Shown here piece by piece: positions 11,801 to 26,800 of a stretch of DNA of 64,000 nucleotides. Below the pieces are notes generated by a model. It saw nothing but the letters and a program-made list of their open reading frames with translations, was not told where the DNA came from and searched no databases. Position 1 is the first letter of the stretch. Each line of letters starts with the position of its first letter. This DNA comes from Anastrepha obliqua (taxonomy: Eukaryota > Arthropoda > Insecta > Diptera > Tephritidae): assembly GCF_027943255.1 (NCBI RefSeq), contig NC_072893.1:99331784-99395783 (forward strand). The letters run 5' to 3'. The position numbers and the translations under genes were made by a program.

Positions 11801-14800
11801 TTCGACATGACAAAAATTCACGATTCACCAAATATTGGAAAATATTTCTATAATAAATATTCCAGTATTGACTATTTTGATTTGATTTCTTCAATCTTAT
11901 ATGTAAATTTTTGTCATCGTTGAGAAAAATTGGTATATAGGCGGCTAGTTTTATGAATGAAAGTATTTTGCTTCTAGATATATGAGTTCGAACTTATCAA
12001 TGAATTTGTTTTTGTTGTGTTGTATAATATTTGAAACTGTTCAGTGCCATGGCAACAAAAATCATAGCCGTTACGGCTGCGCCTATGAATGTATTTTGTT
12101 CTTGTAGCCCATAGGCATAGAATATTAAATTTGGACGACATGCACATTTAGATAAATAAAGTGATTGCGGATATATGTACTCGCATACATATGTGTATAC
12201 TAATAAGCATTGTTTTGCTGGGAGTTCAGAATGCAAATATGTACTTATATAGGCGGGCATTAATTGTGCATACACTCATACATATGTATGTGCATATGCA
12301 AAAAAGAATTGTTTTAACAACTGTTAGGCAGAAATTCGAACATTTGGGTATTTACTCCCTAAATATTGTATGCAGATATGATAAGGCGATGCCTCGTGAG
12401 GTAGGCAGAGTGCGTAGAGCGCTCAAAATTCGCTCCTACTCTTTCAAGCTATCACCAAAAGCAATACAACTCATACAAAATATTCTCTGAGTAAATCATT
12501 GAGAGGATCTATTTTGCATAAACTCCTCAAACACTTTTATTACTCATGTGTTTGTATACAAAGAGTGCTGGTCGTTCTGTGAGCATTCGCTTTGTTTTCA
12601 TCCCCCGAGTTTTGTAAATGATGCGCTCTTTATTTGAGCTCAAGTTTATATGAATTTATCAATGATAAGTAATTTGATATTCAATATTGTCCCTTTTTGC
12701 ATTGCTCAATTATAAATATGCATTTCGAGCATACCCTAACCAATTTCTGCTTTATTTAATGAAAGCAATACATTTGCGAGAATAGTGAAGTTTATTTCAT
12801 TTATTTTTTTTAAATATAAATAATAAATAAAACTTATATGAAAATAAAAATTTCAAAGAATTTCAAAGAAAGAAAGTAAAAGAAAATTCATTAAAGTTGA
12901 GGTTCATTGAATTTAATGAAAGTCGATTAAATATATTATTTAAGACTGATCATCGTTCTGTTCGTCAAAATCTGTACTTTTGAATAAACTTTCATTCAAT
13001 TTGATAAACAGCAAATTATTAAGATTTTGCTTTTATCTATGTTAGAAAATCAGCCCATTTTTTACACTTTTTACACACGCGAAACACTTGCAAACGCAAA
13101 CTAGCCACAAAAATGCTTTAATAAAAACAAATGGCGATAGAAATTCAAATAGGAAAATGTGTCAATATAAAAGAGTGATAAAAAATGATGCTTTCAAAGA
13201 AAACTCACTAAGCATACAAAATGATTGCTACTGTTGAAGAGAGTTTATCATTTTTAAATAATCTGAGAGGAGAAAATAAGCTAGCGAACACTCAATTCGG
13301 TTGATGCTTTCAAAGAGCGCATGTTAAAAGAATGTCGAAAGAGGAATGTTAATAAATGATTTTTTCGCTCTTTCAAAAAATAACTGATGCTCTCTTGTTT
13401 GGTTTTAAGCAGAAATGAAAAACTTAAAACAAAATGCATTGAGTTGAGTTTTTATCAGCTGAATGAGGTATATTTTACTCATCAATGATAAGTATTTACG
13501 AACTCTGGAGGTAGGTCATGGTTGCTTGAGTACATATGGTATGTCTGTCTATACGAATTAAAAATGCAATTAACACATTGTGTGCGGGACACGTAAAAAT
13601 ACGTTTTTCGCAAACTGTGGGTAGAGCGCGGATCACGTAGTTATACGTTTTTATAGATGGGTGGTAGAATAAGGGAAATAAAGATATACGGGTTATTAAT
13701 GTTTGTTGTTACCCTTTCTCATACCTAGTATTACAATGTACAAACATATACAAATCAAAATAATAACGGTAAATTGTGTTTAACAGTAAACATCATACGA
13801 GCAAATTTAAAAGCAATTAATTTCAAAACAACTTATTTCAGTTTTAGTTAAGTGGCGTAATTCACAGTATACAGAAAGTAGCTATATATATTATAATAAC
13901 GATAGAGAATACATTCTAAGATAAGAAAACAAAAGTTAAAAAAAGAAATCTGAGCCTTTTTAAATTTATACTGATTTTTAATAACAATAAAATTCGCGCA
14001 CATTTTTCAATAAATTACCCGCTCCAGCCGTAATGCACTGGCACAAAACGCCTGACCACAATGTGTTAAATTGTTAGTTGTCCTTTTCCTTTAGTTTTCC
14101 TTTATTTATTGTAGATTTCAAAGTATTATACCATTTAGAAATGCACATTCAAATGCCTTGTAAAATGCCATCGGCTATTAGCCAATTTGATTTCATACAG
14201 ACGCAAAAAACTGTGCAGAGCCAATGTACTTAGGATAATTCACTGTAACCAGCTCTGTTAAGAACTTCCCTGTTTAAGACTTAATTTTGGACAATTCACA
14301 CTATTCTCTACATCATTAATGTTCATTGATATGGACTTCGAGGAATTGAAAGTCTTGGATTTTTGTAAATTCTTTGTTCACACTCATTTTCGGTTGGTTT
14401 TATTTCATGTTCAACACGTTTTGGTTCCTTTACTTCTTGTACGCTGTCATGGCATTCGTTGAAGATTACATCTCTTCTTATGAGAATCTTTCTTCCGTAT
14501 TGCTTGTAAATTCTCTATGTCTTGCTTGCGTCGTTATGACCAATCATCACACTGTTCATACAATTTTTCTGTCTCTTGATTCCCTGTTTTTTCGGAATAT
14601 GCGATGCTGAGGGTTTCGTTCCAAACCATTTTTGATATGGTGTCATTCCTCCTATGACGTCCGATGTCGTTCTTTTTTTTAAATATGCAGCAGTATAGAG
14701 GCTTCTGCCCATAAATATAGAGGTAAATTTTTCTTGTGCAGCATCGCTTTGCGCATTCTACTATCGTTCTATAAAGCCATTTTGCTCAGATCGTTATCTC

Positions 14801-17800
14801 GAACTAATGCTTTTCTTCAGAAGAAATTTGTCTACGGACTTATTGGAGAACTATAGCCCACCTTCTATCTATAGTTAGGCTTAAGTGAAATTCTATCAAC
14901 CTCTCCAAAGTTTTCAGTAAGAAAGAAGAAAGAGATATTGGTCTTAAGTCTTTTGGGTGGGCGTGTGAGTTTCTACCAGCTTTTGGAATGAAAACAATTT
15001 TGACTTGTCTCCACTTAAGAGGTAGATGAACGTAATGAAAGCAACCTTTGAAGATTGCTAGTAGCCAGTGTGCTAGATATCCAGCGACCTTCTGCGGCTC
15101 AACTGGATAAATACCATCAGGACTCGGTGATTTAAAAGGTTTGAAACTTTCAATCGGCTATAAGAGTCGGTCTTCAGATATAGCATCTATTCTGACTTCA
15201 CGACAGTTTACTGTATCTTCCATGCCATGCCCAGTAATGTCTGAGCAGCCTGGAAAGTGAGTGTTCAGTAAAAGTGCTAAAGACTCTTACTGGTTGTAGT
15301 GAAAGTACCATCACTTTTCTGTAGCAGTTCCTAATTTTGAGAACTTCCCGCTAATATCTTACGAAGTCTGGAGGTCTCAGTTGCAACCTCAACCTCTTCG
15401 CAAAGGGATTTCGAAGATTGCCTTTGGGCATTTCTGATTTCCTTCTTATAGATTCTCAGAGCATCTTTATAGCCTTTCCAATCTTCTGCGAGACGTGTTT
15501 TCTTTGCCTCATTAAAAGCGCTTCTGCTTGTTTTTTGAAGCTTGCTTAGTTCAACCGTCCACCACTTAGTCCTTCTATGCTTTGTGGTACAACAGATGGG
15601 CATGTTCCTAGGGTAACCCCGATACAATCTACAATCTACATGTTTTCCTGATATTTCCACCAGGCTTAGGTTTCTTTAGATTTTTACTAACCTCAAACGA
15701 GATATATCTGTGATCAGAGAAGGAATGTTCTTCCAAAACTTTCCAGCTCCTAATTCTGTTAATAACGGAGTCAAAAGCAAAAGTAGCGTCTAACACTTCA
15801 TGTCTATTACTTATGACAAAAGTAAATTTATTACCTTTATTACAAATCTGTAGTTTAGTTCCTATCAGATAATCAAAGAGACACTAAGCTCTAGCTTTAA
15901 AATCAGTGCTTCGCCACATCACGTGATGCGCATTTACATCCGCATTAATAATTAGCTTTACGTCAAGCTTCTGCGCCTGTGCTACCAGATCTTTGAATAT
16001 TAATTTTGGTAGCTCCTGATTATTATGTGCGAGGTAACCAGAAGATAGCCACATCCATTCATTTCCCGACTCCAGGTTAATGGTCAATTGATCGGTGTCG
16101 CTGTAATTAGAGAGCATGAAAGCAGTTATCCATTTTCTTATTAGCACGCACGCTCTAGAATTACCTTTGTTGCGAGCATACATGAGCTTATATTTTTGAG
16201 TCCTTAGTCCGCACACAAGTCCATGTGCTACCCATGGTTCTTGAATCAGGGCAATATGATGTCCACTTTTTGCCAGGTGGATTATGAGGTTGGCGGACGC
16301 AACCTTTGAGTGGTGAATATTAATTTAACATTTTAATTAACCCCTAACATCATGGTTACTGGACTTCATCTCCACCACCGTTTTGTTAGCATCATCCGAG
16401 TCTGATGCCAGTAACTCTTCCTCGTCAGTGAGAGTAGCACAGCTGAGCACCCAGAAGTGCTTCAAGCATTGTCCAGATTAAATCGATGGAGGTACTCGAA
16501 AAAACCACTGTGGCCACTCAGTATTTGAGTGAGATAGTAGTCAACGTCTCCGTGTTTCCTGGTCACCCATTGGCTAATATTTGAAATAAGTCTATGAATC
16601 CAACGTTCGTTAGTTAACGAATCCTATCTGCTTTGCCATTCTTCTATCGAATGCAGTATCTCATCAGCTTTTTTTCTAATGACGGCTTAGCCCGTCGCCC
16701 ACCATAGAGACGGCTAATTCCTTTGCCTGAATGTCGGCTGGTAGTTTCCGCAATAACGCCTATTGCGTCTCTCGAGACCGTTCTGTAGCCACAAGCCACC
16801 CTTTCTGCACTTCGGCGGTACCTGTGTTGCGTATTGTATGCTGAATGTTTTAGCTCCGGCCCATATCGGGGCAGCGTATAAGGCTACGGAGTCTACAACC
16901 GTCGATAAGACACGTCTTCTGCTGCCTTGCGGGCCGCCAATATTAGGGAAATACATGTTTGGCACTAGAAAAGGGTAAATCCAAAAGAGAGGAGAGATAA
17001 TTAACGAGAGGCGCATTGGCATGATATAATGTCCTACTAAAGCCAACGCGAAAAATCTTCCAACGGCGAAAATTTCTTCAAGGAGACTAATCAAACGACA
17101 GCGCGGTTCGTATGATGGTTTCGGAGCTGAGAAATTGAGTAAATGTAGTGCGAACCGCTCAAACATTTTTTGAACCCTCTCCACTCGATTTATATGGACT
17201 GCATGATAAGGTCTCCAAATAAAATAAGCATAATTTAATTTAAACGAGCTAGATGAAAATAATCCCCTATTGTATAACTTTTATTGCAACTTGTTCATTT
17301 CATGGGGAAAATTTTTCAAAGCGTCGCTTTAATTATATTTACTTATTTGAGTGCTTGTGGATATACGACATTTCTGTGTTTTTCCGTCTGCTAAATATAC
17401 AATGCAGTTGTTCAAGTGAGAAACACTGATACTCCACATCAAATCCACTAATTTATAGGGTGACCTTGTGTTTTGTTGACAAACGTTGCCAAAGCCAGTC
17501 CCACCGGAAGCTTAAAATATGCGAATTCAAAATGCGTCCAGTATGTCTCATAATTCTTTTCACAATTTACTATTATACAGTGTCATTATTTTCTTTGCAG
17601 ATTAGATAACGCCATATTTCTTTGAATTCCTTTTCTTGTAGCAGAACTCTTTGCTGACGGTTTCTATTTCATGCCTAAATAAAAATTGAACACGCAATAT
17701 ACAAAAACAACAAAAAGCAAAATGCGTCATTTTTTGGGTTGTCTCAAAATTGTTTCACAACGCGAAGAAACATAAAAAGATACCATAAACTTAACGGTAT

Positions 17801-20800
17801 ACTATGTTTTTTTTTTGTATATTTTTGGTTACTGCTGCATTTAGAGTTGGTACGCCAGGTAGTGATTCGTAAAGTTCATTACATCGCATTAATAAGAAAA
17901 AGTTTTTACAATAATGCCGGTTTATCGTACGAGTGAAAATATGTTATACAATGGGTTTATTATATTATAATAACCATAAAGGTAAAACAACAAATGGATG
18001 AAATAGTTTCTGTTAATACGAAGGCAGTGTAGAACACTATAAATCGCGCAGAAAACGAAAATCGGTTATAGTTAAAACACTCCAGTGGCAGACTAAAAAT
18101 AATGGAATATTGGGATGATGTTTTTTTTTATGATGAGACAAAAATAATGCTATATAACCACAATGGACCCAACAGAACTTGGAGAAAGCCGCTAACAGCC
18201 CTAATAAGAACATTATTCCCACACTAAAGCTATGTATTCGCAATGGTATTGGATTGAAGACAACGAGACAATAAAAACCTTTCTAGACCTTTCTTGTTAA
18301 ATATTTTAAACAAAATGAGGGCTGAAGAATCTGTACAATATCAATTTCGTTTGCTGCGTATAATTCTGTAATAAATGTTGAATGTGAACCACACCTAAAC
18401 GTCAAGTTTTTTTCTGCATTACATTTAACATTTTTCAATTTCAGGCGTTAAAGTTATTCTGGCTTATTATGAAAACGGGCGTTCAAATCAAAATGCATAT
18501 CGCGCACTTCGTGATTTTTTCGGTCAATTTAATCGTCCAAATGTGCGTACAATCGGAAAAATTGTGTTAAAGTTTGAGCAAACCGGGTGTGTAGGAGATG
18601 TGTAAACACCAGTGCATGCTCGTACATCTCGTACTGCAGAAAATATTGCTGCTGTTCGCGATAGTGTGGTTGAAGAGCCGTCCACCTCAACTCGTCATCG
18701 TGCCCAACAATTGCACCTCTCACGCTCGTCGTTGATGAACATTATGCATAAATACTTACATATACATGCTTACAAGGTGCAATTGACTCCAGAACTAAAG
18801 CCTCTTGACCATTTCAAGCGTCGTCAGTGGTCAGGATGGTGGCAGGAAATGGCAACAGTGAATGACCAATTTTCGAAGAAAATCATCTTCAGTAATGAGG
18901 CACATTTTCGCCTCAGTGGATTCGTCAATAAGCAGAATTCCCCCATTTGGGCGAATGATAATCCAAGAGTGATTGCCGAAAAACCAATGCACCCACAAAG
19001 AGTTACTGTTTGGTGCGGTTTATGGGCCGGCGGGATCATTGGGCCGTATTTTTTCCAAAATGAGGCCGGGCAGGCAGTTACTGTGAATAGTGTTCGCAAT
19101 CGTGAGATGATAACGAACTTTTTATGGCCCGAATTGGAAGATATGGATGTGGACGATATGTGGTTTCAACAGAATGGTGCCACTTGTCACACAGCTAACG
19201 AAACAATGACTCTTTTGCGCGAAAAATTTGGTGGCCGAATAATCTCACGTCGCGGTGATGTCAATTGGCCGTCAAGATCATGTGATTTGACACCGTTAGA
19301 CTTCTTTCTTTGGGGTTATTTGAAAGAAAAAGTGTACGTCGATAAGCCAGCACCAATTCAAGAGCTAAAGAATGAGATAATTCGGCACATTAAGGGCATA
19401 GAACCTCAATTATGCCTCAGCGTCATGGAAAATTTGGACCATCGGATGGAGGTGTGCCGCTGAGGCCGCGTAATTGAGCCATGCCAGTATTATCATAATA
19501 AAGAGAAATGGTAATCATTTCCTAAAAAAGTTGTATTTTATTTAAAACCAACACCTCCCCTTAAAACTAAACCACCCTTTATTTGTCACCTTCAACTATT
19601 GGCATTGAATTTAAAGCACTCGAAGATAAATGACTGCCATATTTACTATAGTATTTCGGTGAAGAAAAACTTTCATATCTCGCTCATTCGATTCTAATTT
19701 TATTTTGATTTAAGGGGTTAGGGGTAGTCAGAGGCCCGAAAAAATGATGATTTTCACGAATTTTTTTTTGCTACTTAATTTATTTAACAAAAATAAAAAC
19801 ATAGCATAAAAACATCATGTTTTAACTTGACTTCACCAAAATTTCAAAAAAAAAAATTAATATATTAATTGCAAAAGTTATCGCTGTTTGTGTGAAGCCC
19901 GTTTCTCCAGAAGTCCCTTGCGGTGAACATCACAAGTCCTTGCAGATTCATCTAAAACCAATCGGACAAGAAAAATTAGTTTTATTAATAGATAATCTTG
20001 TGCCTGATCGAAGCTTTTTTTTTTCAAAATGAACAAAATGACGGCCTCAGAAAATTTTTTCCAGATTTTAGAAAAAAAACCAACAGTTAATTGTTAAAAA
20101 AAAATCGAAATTTTTGAAAAAAAAAAAATCCTTCGATCAGGCACAAGTTTTTTATGTTTTTCAAAAGCTGTATAAATTTTATTGAAATCTACGTAGCGGT
20201 TTTTAAGTTACAGTGTTCACCAGTTTGAAAAACATAGTTTTGAGAAAAACGCATTTAAAGTTTTGCTATCGGCTCCGGAGCGGCCGAGCGCCCTTTGTTA
20301 ATTGTTGAATAACTTGAAAAGTATTTGTCGGATTCACTTCAAATTTTTACACAATATTTTTAAAACATTATACTTTAAGAAAATGCAAAAAAAAAATCAA
20401 TTTTTTGAAAATTCTGACTACCCCTAACCCCTTAAGTGCACGATCATCAGGTATAGTTTGCAGCGATTGGTAGAATCGACGTGGTTTCTACTTGTGTTTG
20501 CTTGTCGCGATAACAAAGCATGCCGCTCGTTTCTTTCTCGTGCTAATTGCCGCCAATTGGACACATCAATTGAAGCCAAGTCCTTCTCCACCTGAACTAT
20601 CCAATGCAAATTGGGTATTCCTATGCTACCACCATCTACTCGTAATTCGGCACATTAATGGCATAGAACCTTAATTAAGCCTTAGCGTCATCGAAAATTT
20701 GGACCATCGGATGGAGGTGTGAGCCGAGGCCGCGGCGGCGATTTGGCCGATATTTTTTTCCATACGTAATTGAGCCATACCAATATTATCATAATAGACA

Positions 20801-23800
20801 GAAATGACAATAATTTGTATTTTATTCAAAATCAACACCGTATGTATTTGTTACGATTAGTTGAGACAAAGTTTTTAACAGCAAATTAATTGAGCGTTTT
20901 GGTTATCGCAATAGATAGTAGTAGCCCCCTCCAGGCAATTCATCTCGCGCAATAAGTTACGATGAAAGGAAACCTATTTTGCTGATTAACTGATTGCTAT
21001 ATACTCAGCTTCCATTGTGCTAAGAGATAGACTGATTTTTAGACTCCCAACCGATTAAACCGTCACCCTGAAAAATATTTTATAATGGCCCTATCAGCAT
21101 CTGTATAACAAGATACATTTTCTATGCCCGATTTTTAGGTTATAAAATTCTTCGGATTTATGTACCTCGTTTTGCAGATTTAAAATGTTCAGTATGTGAG
21201 TGGCTATGAAATTGTGATAGCTTCGAACCTCTATAAGCAATGTCTGGCCTCGATATATGTATGTAGTTGCTAAGTATGATAAACCACCAACTAAGAATTT
21301 ACATATACCTGTTCAGCCATATACATTCATTATTATTCAACTTCGCTAAAACTGTTCCACTGCAATATGGAGTTTGTGCCCCATTACAATCGCTCTTCTG
21401 TTGAATTTAAATTTCGCCGTTAGGAATTGCGCGTTCAATTTCAATACCAATACTGTTTCGTACGTATCTAATGCCTGGATGATTTGTGGCTGTGCTCTCG
21501 ATTGCCAAAAATAAGTATGCTTCTTGCCCTTGTAATTTTTGTCCCGCCCTCTCAAATGCTTCTGAGCTCTTAGTGTCTACAAATTTATACGTATGTTAAT
21601 AAATTAAGTTTATTTATCTCTATCTTCGCCAGAATAACTTTTACAGTTTTATAAAACAAAGAGCATTTTTTATAAAGTGTATCTATTTAATTTATATACT
21701 CTTTAAAATTCTTCCTTCGTTTACACAAGCGATCTCACAGTTTATACCGGTGTACATGAAAATTTCATATATTGGCATATGTTTTTGTGCTTACATAATA
21801 CTCGTATGCACCTAAGAAAACTTCATCTACATTATGCAGCTTCAAATACAAAATTTGTGTAAGAAATCCAAGTTAAATATTTTTATTTTTATATTTTCAA
21901 ATAGGATTTTAAAAACAGTAATAATAATTTGCAAATTCATTACCTCCTTGTTATAAAAAATTTATCATGCAGCAAAATTGGTGTCAGAAAAAAAATCGGA
22001 CATCTGGCATTATTGCGATTGTTTGGCACTTTAAAACGGGGAATCCCACAATTAATTTGCTCTTGATAGAACAGTGAAAAGAAAGAACCAAACGTAATAA
22101 ATTAAAATAAAATTTCGGTCGTGTATTGTTGAATAAAAGTCCAAATTGTATACATGGGTAGACAGCGTGGACAAAGCTCTATTGAAGTCAGAAATTTAGT
22201 CATCATGAAAAGAGTAAAACCGTTCGGGAAATCGCAGGAATAGTGGATAGCCCCGTTCGACTGTACACGACGTGATAAAACGTTTCAAAGAAACAAAAAC
22301 CGTCGAAAATAAGAAGAAATTGGGATGATCAAACTAATTTCGGATGCAGATGAACGGTGGATAGTGCAACAGATTAAAAAATCCAAATTTGAGCGCTCCT
22401 AAGCTCGCAACAGAAATCGCCCAACTCCTTAATATTTACTGCAAGCCCGAATGTATACATATAGTGTTGCGAAATAATAATTATGGAAAGAAACCTTTCA
22501 TCAACGAAATTAACCGTCACAAGAAAATAAAATTCGCAAAGCGTTCCCATGATAAAGATTTCGAGTTCTGGAACTACGTTTTATTTGTAGATGAAAGCAA
22601 GTTTAACATATTCAGGTCAGATAGACAATCATATGTGTGGAGAAGACCTAATGAAGAGTTGTTGGAATAAACTTACGTCCGACAGTTAAACATGGGGATG
22701 GGTCGGTAATGTTATGGGGTTGTATGTCCGTTGCTGGTGCTGGAAATTTGTGCCTCATTAATGAAACACCTCCACAATCTCCAGACATCAATGTAAGTGC
22801 ACATCTGTGGGCATGTTATTAAATAGAAACAAGAAAGAACTAGAAGATGCTATTAAAGAAGAGTGGGGGAAAAAGATCCTTTAACATGCAAGAAGCTGGG
22901 CGAATCCATGCTAACAATACTGAATGATATGAGAAAAAATAAAAGATTGCCGACTAAATATTAATTATATTATTTTTTCTTAAATATTATTTGCCTAACT
23001 CTACCTTATATAAATGTCTGAGTTCTTTTTTGTCATGTATTTGGCTAAGTTTTTATGTTCGTATTTTACATGTACGAATGAGTTGAAGTTTGCTTATGTT
23101 TTTTGTAGTTTTGAAAAATACGCTTGAAGAACGAAAATAAATGTGGCAAATTTAATTTAAAACCATATCACTTGGGAGTCCGAGTTCTTTAATGAGCCAC
23201 TGTAGATATTTATATATATATGCAAAAAATAAAAGGACAAAAAATGTAAGTCCTCCATGACAAATGTATATTGCTTCAAATTTTTTAATAGAGCAAGCAA
23301 ATGATTTCTCTTTTTTTAAAACTAAATGCATATATGTATTTGTATATCTTAACACTTCAAAAAATCATATTTCTTAAATATAATAAGATCATTTCAATAC
23401 ATGTGGCTAAATAAAAAATTTCTCAATTAATTATTGATTTTATGTGAGCCAATTTTTCATGTGTTATATTTGTTTTTCATACATTTTTGTTCCTTTCATT
23501 TTTCTTCACTTTATTGTCTTTTTATTTCTAAAGGTTCGTTTAAAGCGAAGAGAACATTCGTGTTTATTACAACTACTGGTAAAGCTCAGTACATGGACGA
23601 TTTTTAAATATTTCTTTTAAATATTAGTTCGATGTTAATAAGACATTTAAAATTTTTACAACTTAACTGTCTTTAATGCTTTCACCGTCAGCTTACTCCA
23701 ATAAGCCTGCACCTGAGCGATTCATTCGCCTATTTACACTACGATTTCAGGTGCCGCACCTTCCACCGAACCAAACCCTATGTTATAGCAAACTGTGTAT

Positions 23801-26800
23801 TTGATTTGTGTAAAGATTTGAGCAGTAAACGCCCTTAACTTGGGAGTGGCCAGGACGATTCTTCTGCATATGGTCCAAGCAGCTCACAACTTGCAGTCTT
23901 CGCCCAAGTATCTTCTGGGTAGCTCCGAAACATCCGTATGAGAGTGAGCTAATTTGAGAAGACGAAGCAACTCAGAATATCTGGTTGTGCGTTGGGTTTG
24001 GGATCCGCTATGTAAAAATTGCGAACGAACTAAAGACTACTACTTAATGGGGAAAGTGTCTCTGCCCGGCTGGTTGATGTCCTCGGTAAGAGCAAAGGCT
24101 GACATCACTGCCATTTAAGATGCAATGGATGGGGCAAGGCAAGAGAAACATTGGAACTTGTGACGTCTACTACAGCTGCTATGTAGAGGAGCGCAAGAGA
24201 GACTTCGTCGCCGACTGTCGTTCCGCTACCCGACCAAGACAAGGTGAGATACTTGGGGTGCCCAACTTGTGCCGGTTAGCACGAGACAGAAACGACTAGC
24301 GCGCTTTATTAAACTCGCTTCTCATTTGAAACAGTTTACGTACTTACACACAAGACGCTTTGAAAATAAATATAATCACATCACAGCTTGTCAAAACGAA
24401 AATAATGCAGTGCTGCTAAACCATGTGCAACGTTGAATACAAGGGCATTTTTTTTTCTTCGATACTCGTTAGGTGTTGGTGAATCCAAGGCAGCTAATAT
24501 TGTATATTGTGGCAAATCACAAATGTTCGCGAAACTACTGGCAATACCGATCGAATGAAATACTAAAAAAAAATCTAGAATACCAGAAGACAACACACAA
24601 GATATGAGTGGCCACATATAGAAATTACGATAGTTGTTAAGTACATGTACCTATATAAGCAAAGGTCACGCGGCCAAAGTAATCAATCTTAAGTTGAGCG
24701 TGTGACCGGGTAAATGTATGGTAAAGTGATTAAGTATTGAAATTAAATAAAACAACCAAGATGTGTTGTTTGAGTGTGTGATTTTTATTTAGCGGTCCAG
24801 TAATTCAACTCAGAGGAATTATGGAGAGACGTTTTAAGTTGAAAGAGAAAGTTGTAGCATTTTTTCTTTTCTTGCACCGGGGAAAACCGTATACTATTCT
24901 TATGTTGTATTACAAATTCTTTTTAAAACAATTAGTGAACAACTTTTAGTTTTAGATCCATATACCAGAACCTTCTTCAAATTTGATTTTAATAAATACA
25001 TGTGTTTAATTTCATTATTTTGACAAGCTGACTCGAAAATGGCGCAATGCAAAGGAAATTCGAAGAGAAAACAGGAAGCAAGGTCCCTACAATTTACTTC
25101 CAGTATTGAGAAAGTAAAGGATGTAAGAATAAAAAATGTTATATGATATTTTATTTTACAATATGCATTGATTCATTTTGTTTTCCTTAAAAGTATGGAT
25201 GGTACTGGGGCCCGTTATCAAGCGAAGCAGCGGAGAAAGTTCTTTCTACTGAACCAGATGGAAGCTTTATTGTACGAGACAGTTCTGACGACCATTACAT
25301 TTTCTCCCTAAGCTTTAAACTAAATAATTGTGTTCGTCACGTTCGAATAGAACAAGATCAAGGTAATTAAATGCACTTAGATTCCTCACGATCTAAATTA
25401 ATTCCAATATAATAAAATTATAATTAGTTTTGAGCGAGTGGAGGCCGGTTATAGAATGAAGAAAGTGAGGAAGAAGATAAACACAATAGTTGAGGGTCCA
25501 CAAATTATGTATTAGAATCAGAGAATTATTTATTATTTAGAATCAGTATTGCCGCTGAGCAAACTATTACCACCTTGTAATCCTCGAAATCATCATATGG
25601 GTGTAATGCATATGGATGTAATCATATAGCTGCTAGCACATTAAAATTCACTTCATAAGTATTTTGTGAATTGGAAATAAAGGTTTATAAAACATTAGCG
25701 CATCGAACTTCCGTTGCGGAATCTTCGTATAAGGAAAATCATGCGATAATAATCGCAAGACGCAAGCAAACGTGTGCTAGGCAAATAATAGTAATACTTG
25801 TTGTGGATAATAGGCAAACAACAAACTCGTTGGAAGATCAAACGAATTCGCCCAGCCGCTATTACTTCACAAAAGAGTCCTTGATAAAAGCCGCTGCGAC
25901 GCTGGTTTGTTGTATACTATTTTTATTTTTACGCATTTATTTCACAGCTCTTTTGCACCATCATTCATATATTGCAGGCGCCTTCGATTCGCCTTCTCTG
26001 CTTTCAATCTCTGGACTCTGCTCACTTGACGAAAAATTTCCATGTGAAAGCAAGAACAGAGTTATGCAGCAAGATTCGCCGCCAGCGAGTGTAGTTATAC
26101 CTCATAAAACTGGCTCACTATTTTCAATGCTGTCAACTCTTTTCTTAGAGAGTTACATTAGACTGCGTTTATACAGAGGGACTTTTGTTGCTTCTACTTT
26201 CCCAATTCTCTTATGATGTTCCCGCCGTGTTCACACATCTTGCAATAGAACGCAAAGGGTGTTGACAAGGCACGAGCATCACAAGTAACGTGTTTAAGCT
26301 ACAACAAACTCGGTGAAACACCAAAATGATGAAAAAGGTTTTTTCTAATAGCGGCCGCCCCTCGGCAGGCAATGGCAAACCTCCCAGTGTATTTCTGCCA
26401 TGAAATGGCTCCTCATAAAAAATATCTGCCGTTCTGTGTCGGTTTGAAACTCTAGATCCCTCCATTTGTGGATCAACCTCAAGACGCACGGCACAAATAG
26501 GAGGAGGAGCTCGGCCAAATACCCAAAAAAGGGGGTACGCGACAATGATAAATATATACATATATATAAGTGAAAAAAATTAAGTTCTTGAGTTTTAAAT
26601 GAATCCATTAGATATATATAAGATATATAAATACTTTAAATTTAAGAAAAACAAAACGGATATCAGAATAACAATCTAAACCATTTCCTGTTGGATTTTA
26701 TAAAGGGTCGATTGGATGTATTAATGATACATTCTATACTATATATAGGCCATTATTCTGATTAATTTTAAATATTGCTAAAGGATCATGCTATAAATAT

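Noticed and set aside
19710..20435. Calling the 19.7-kb MITE a TTAA (piggyBac-type) element
   Set aside because: The copy at 53910-54578 has GTAA and ATAA flanks, so TA is the only duplication common to both copies.
25671..26216. A 181-codon open frame on the + strand taken as one gene
   Set aside because: It opens at TTG, and its first part is intron-like with a Phe/Leu-rich run next to an acceptor (attgcag at 25977). Only the part after 25978 is kept, as a candidate exon.
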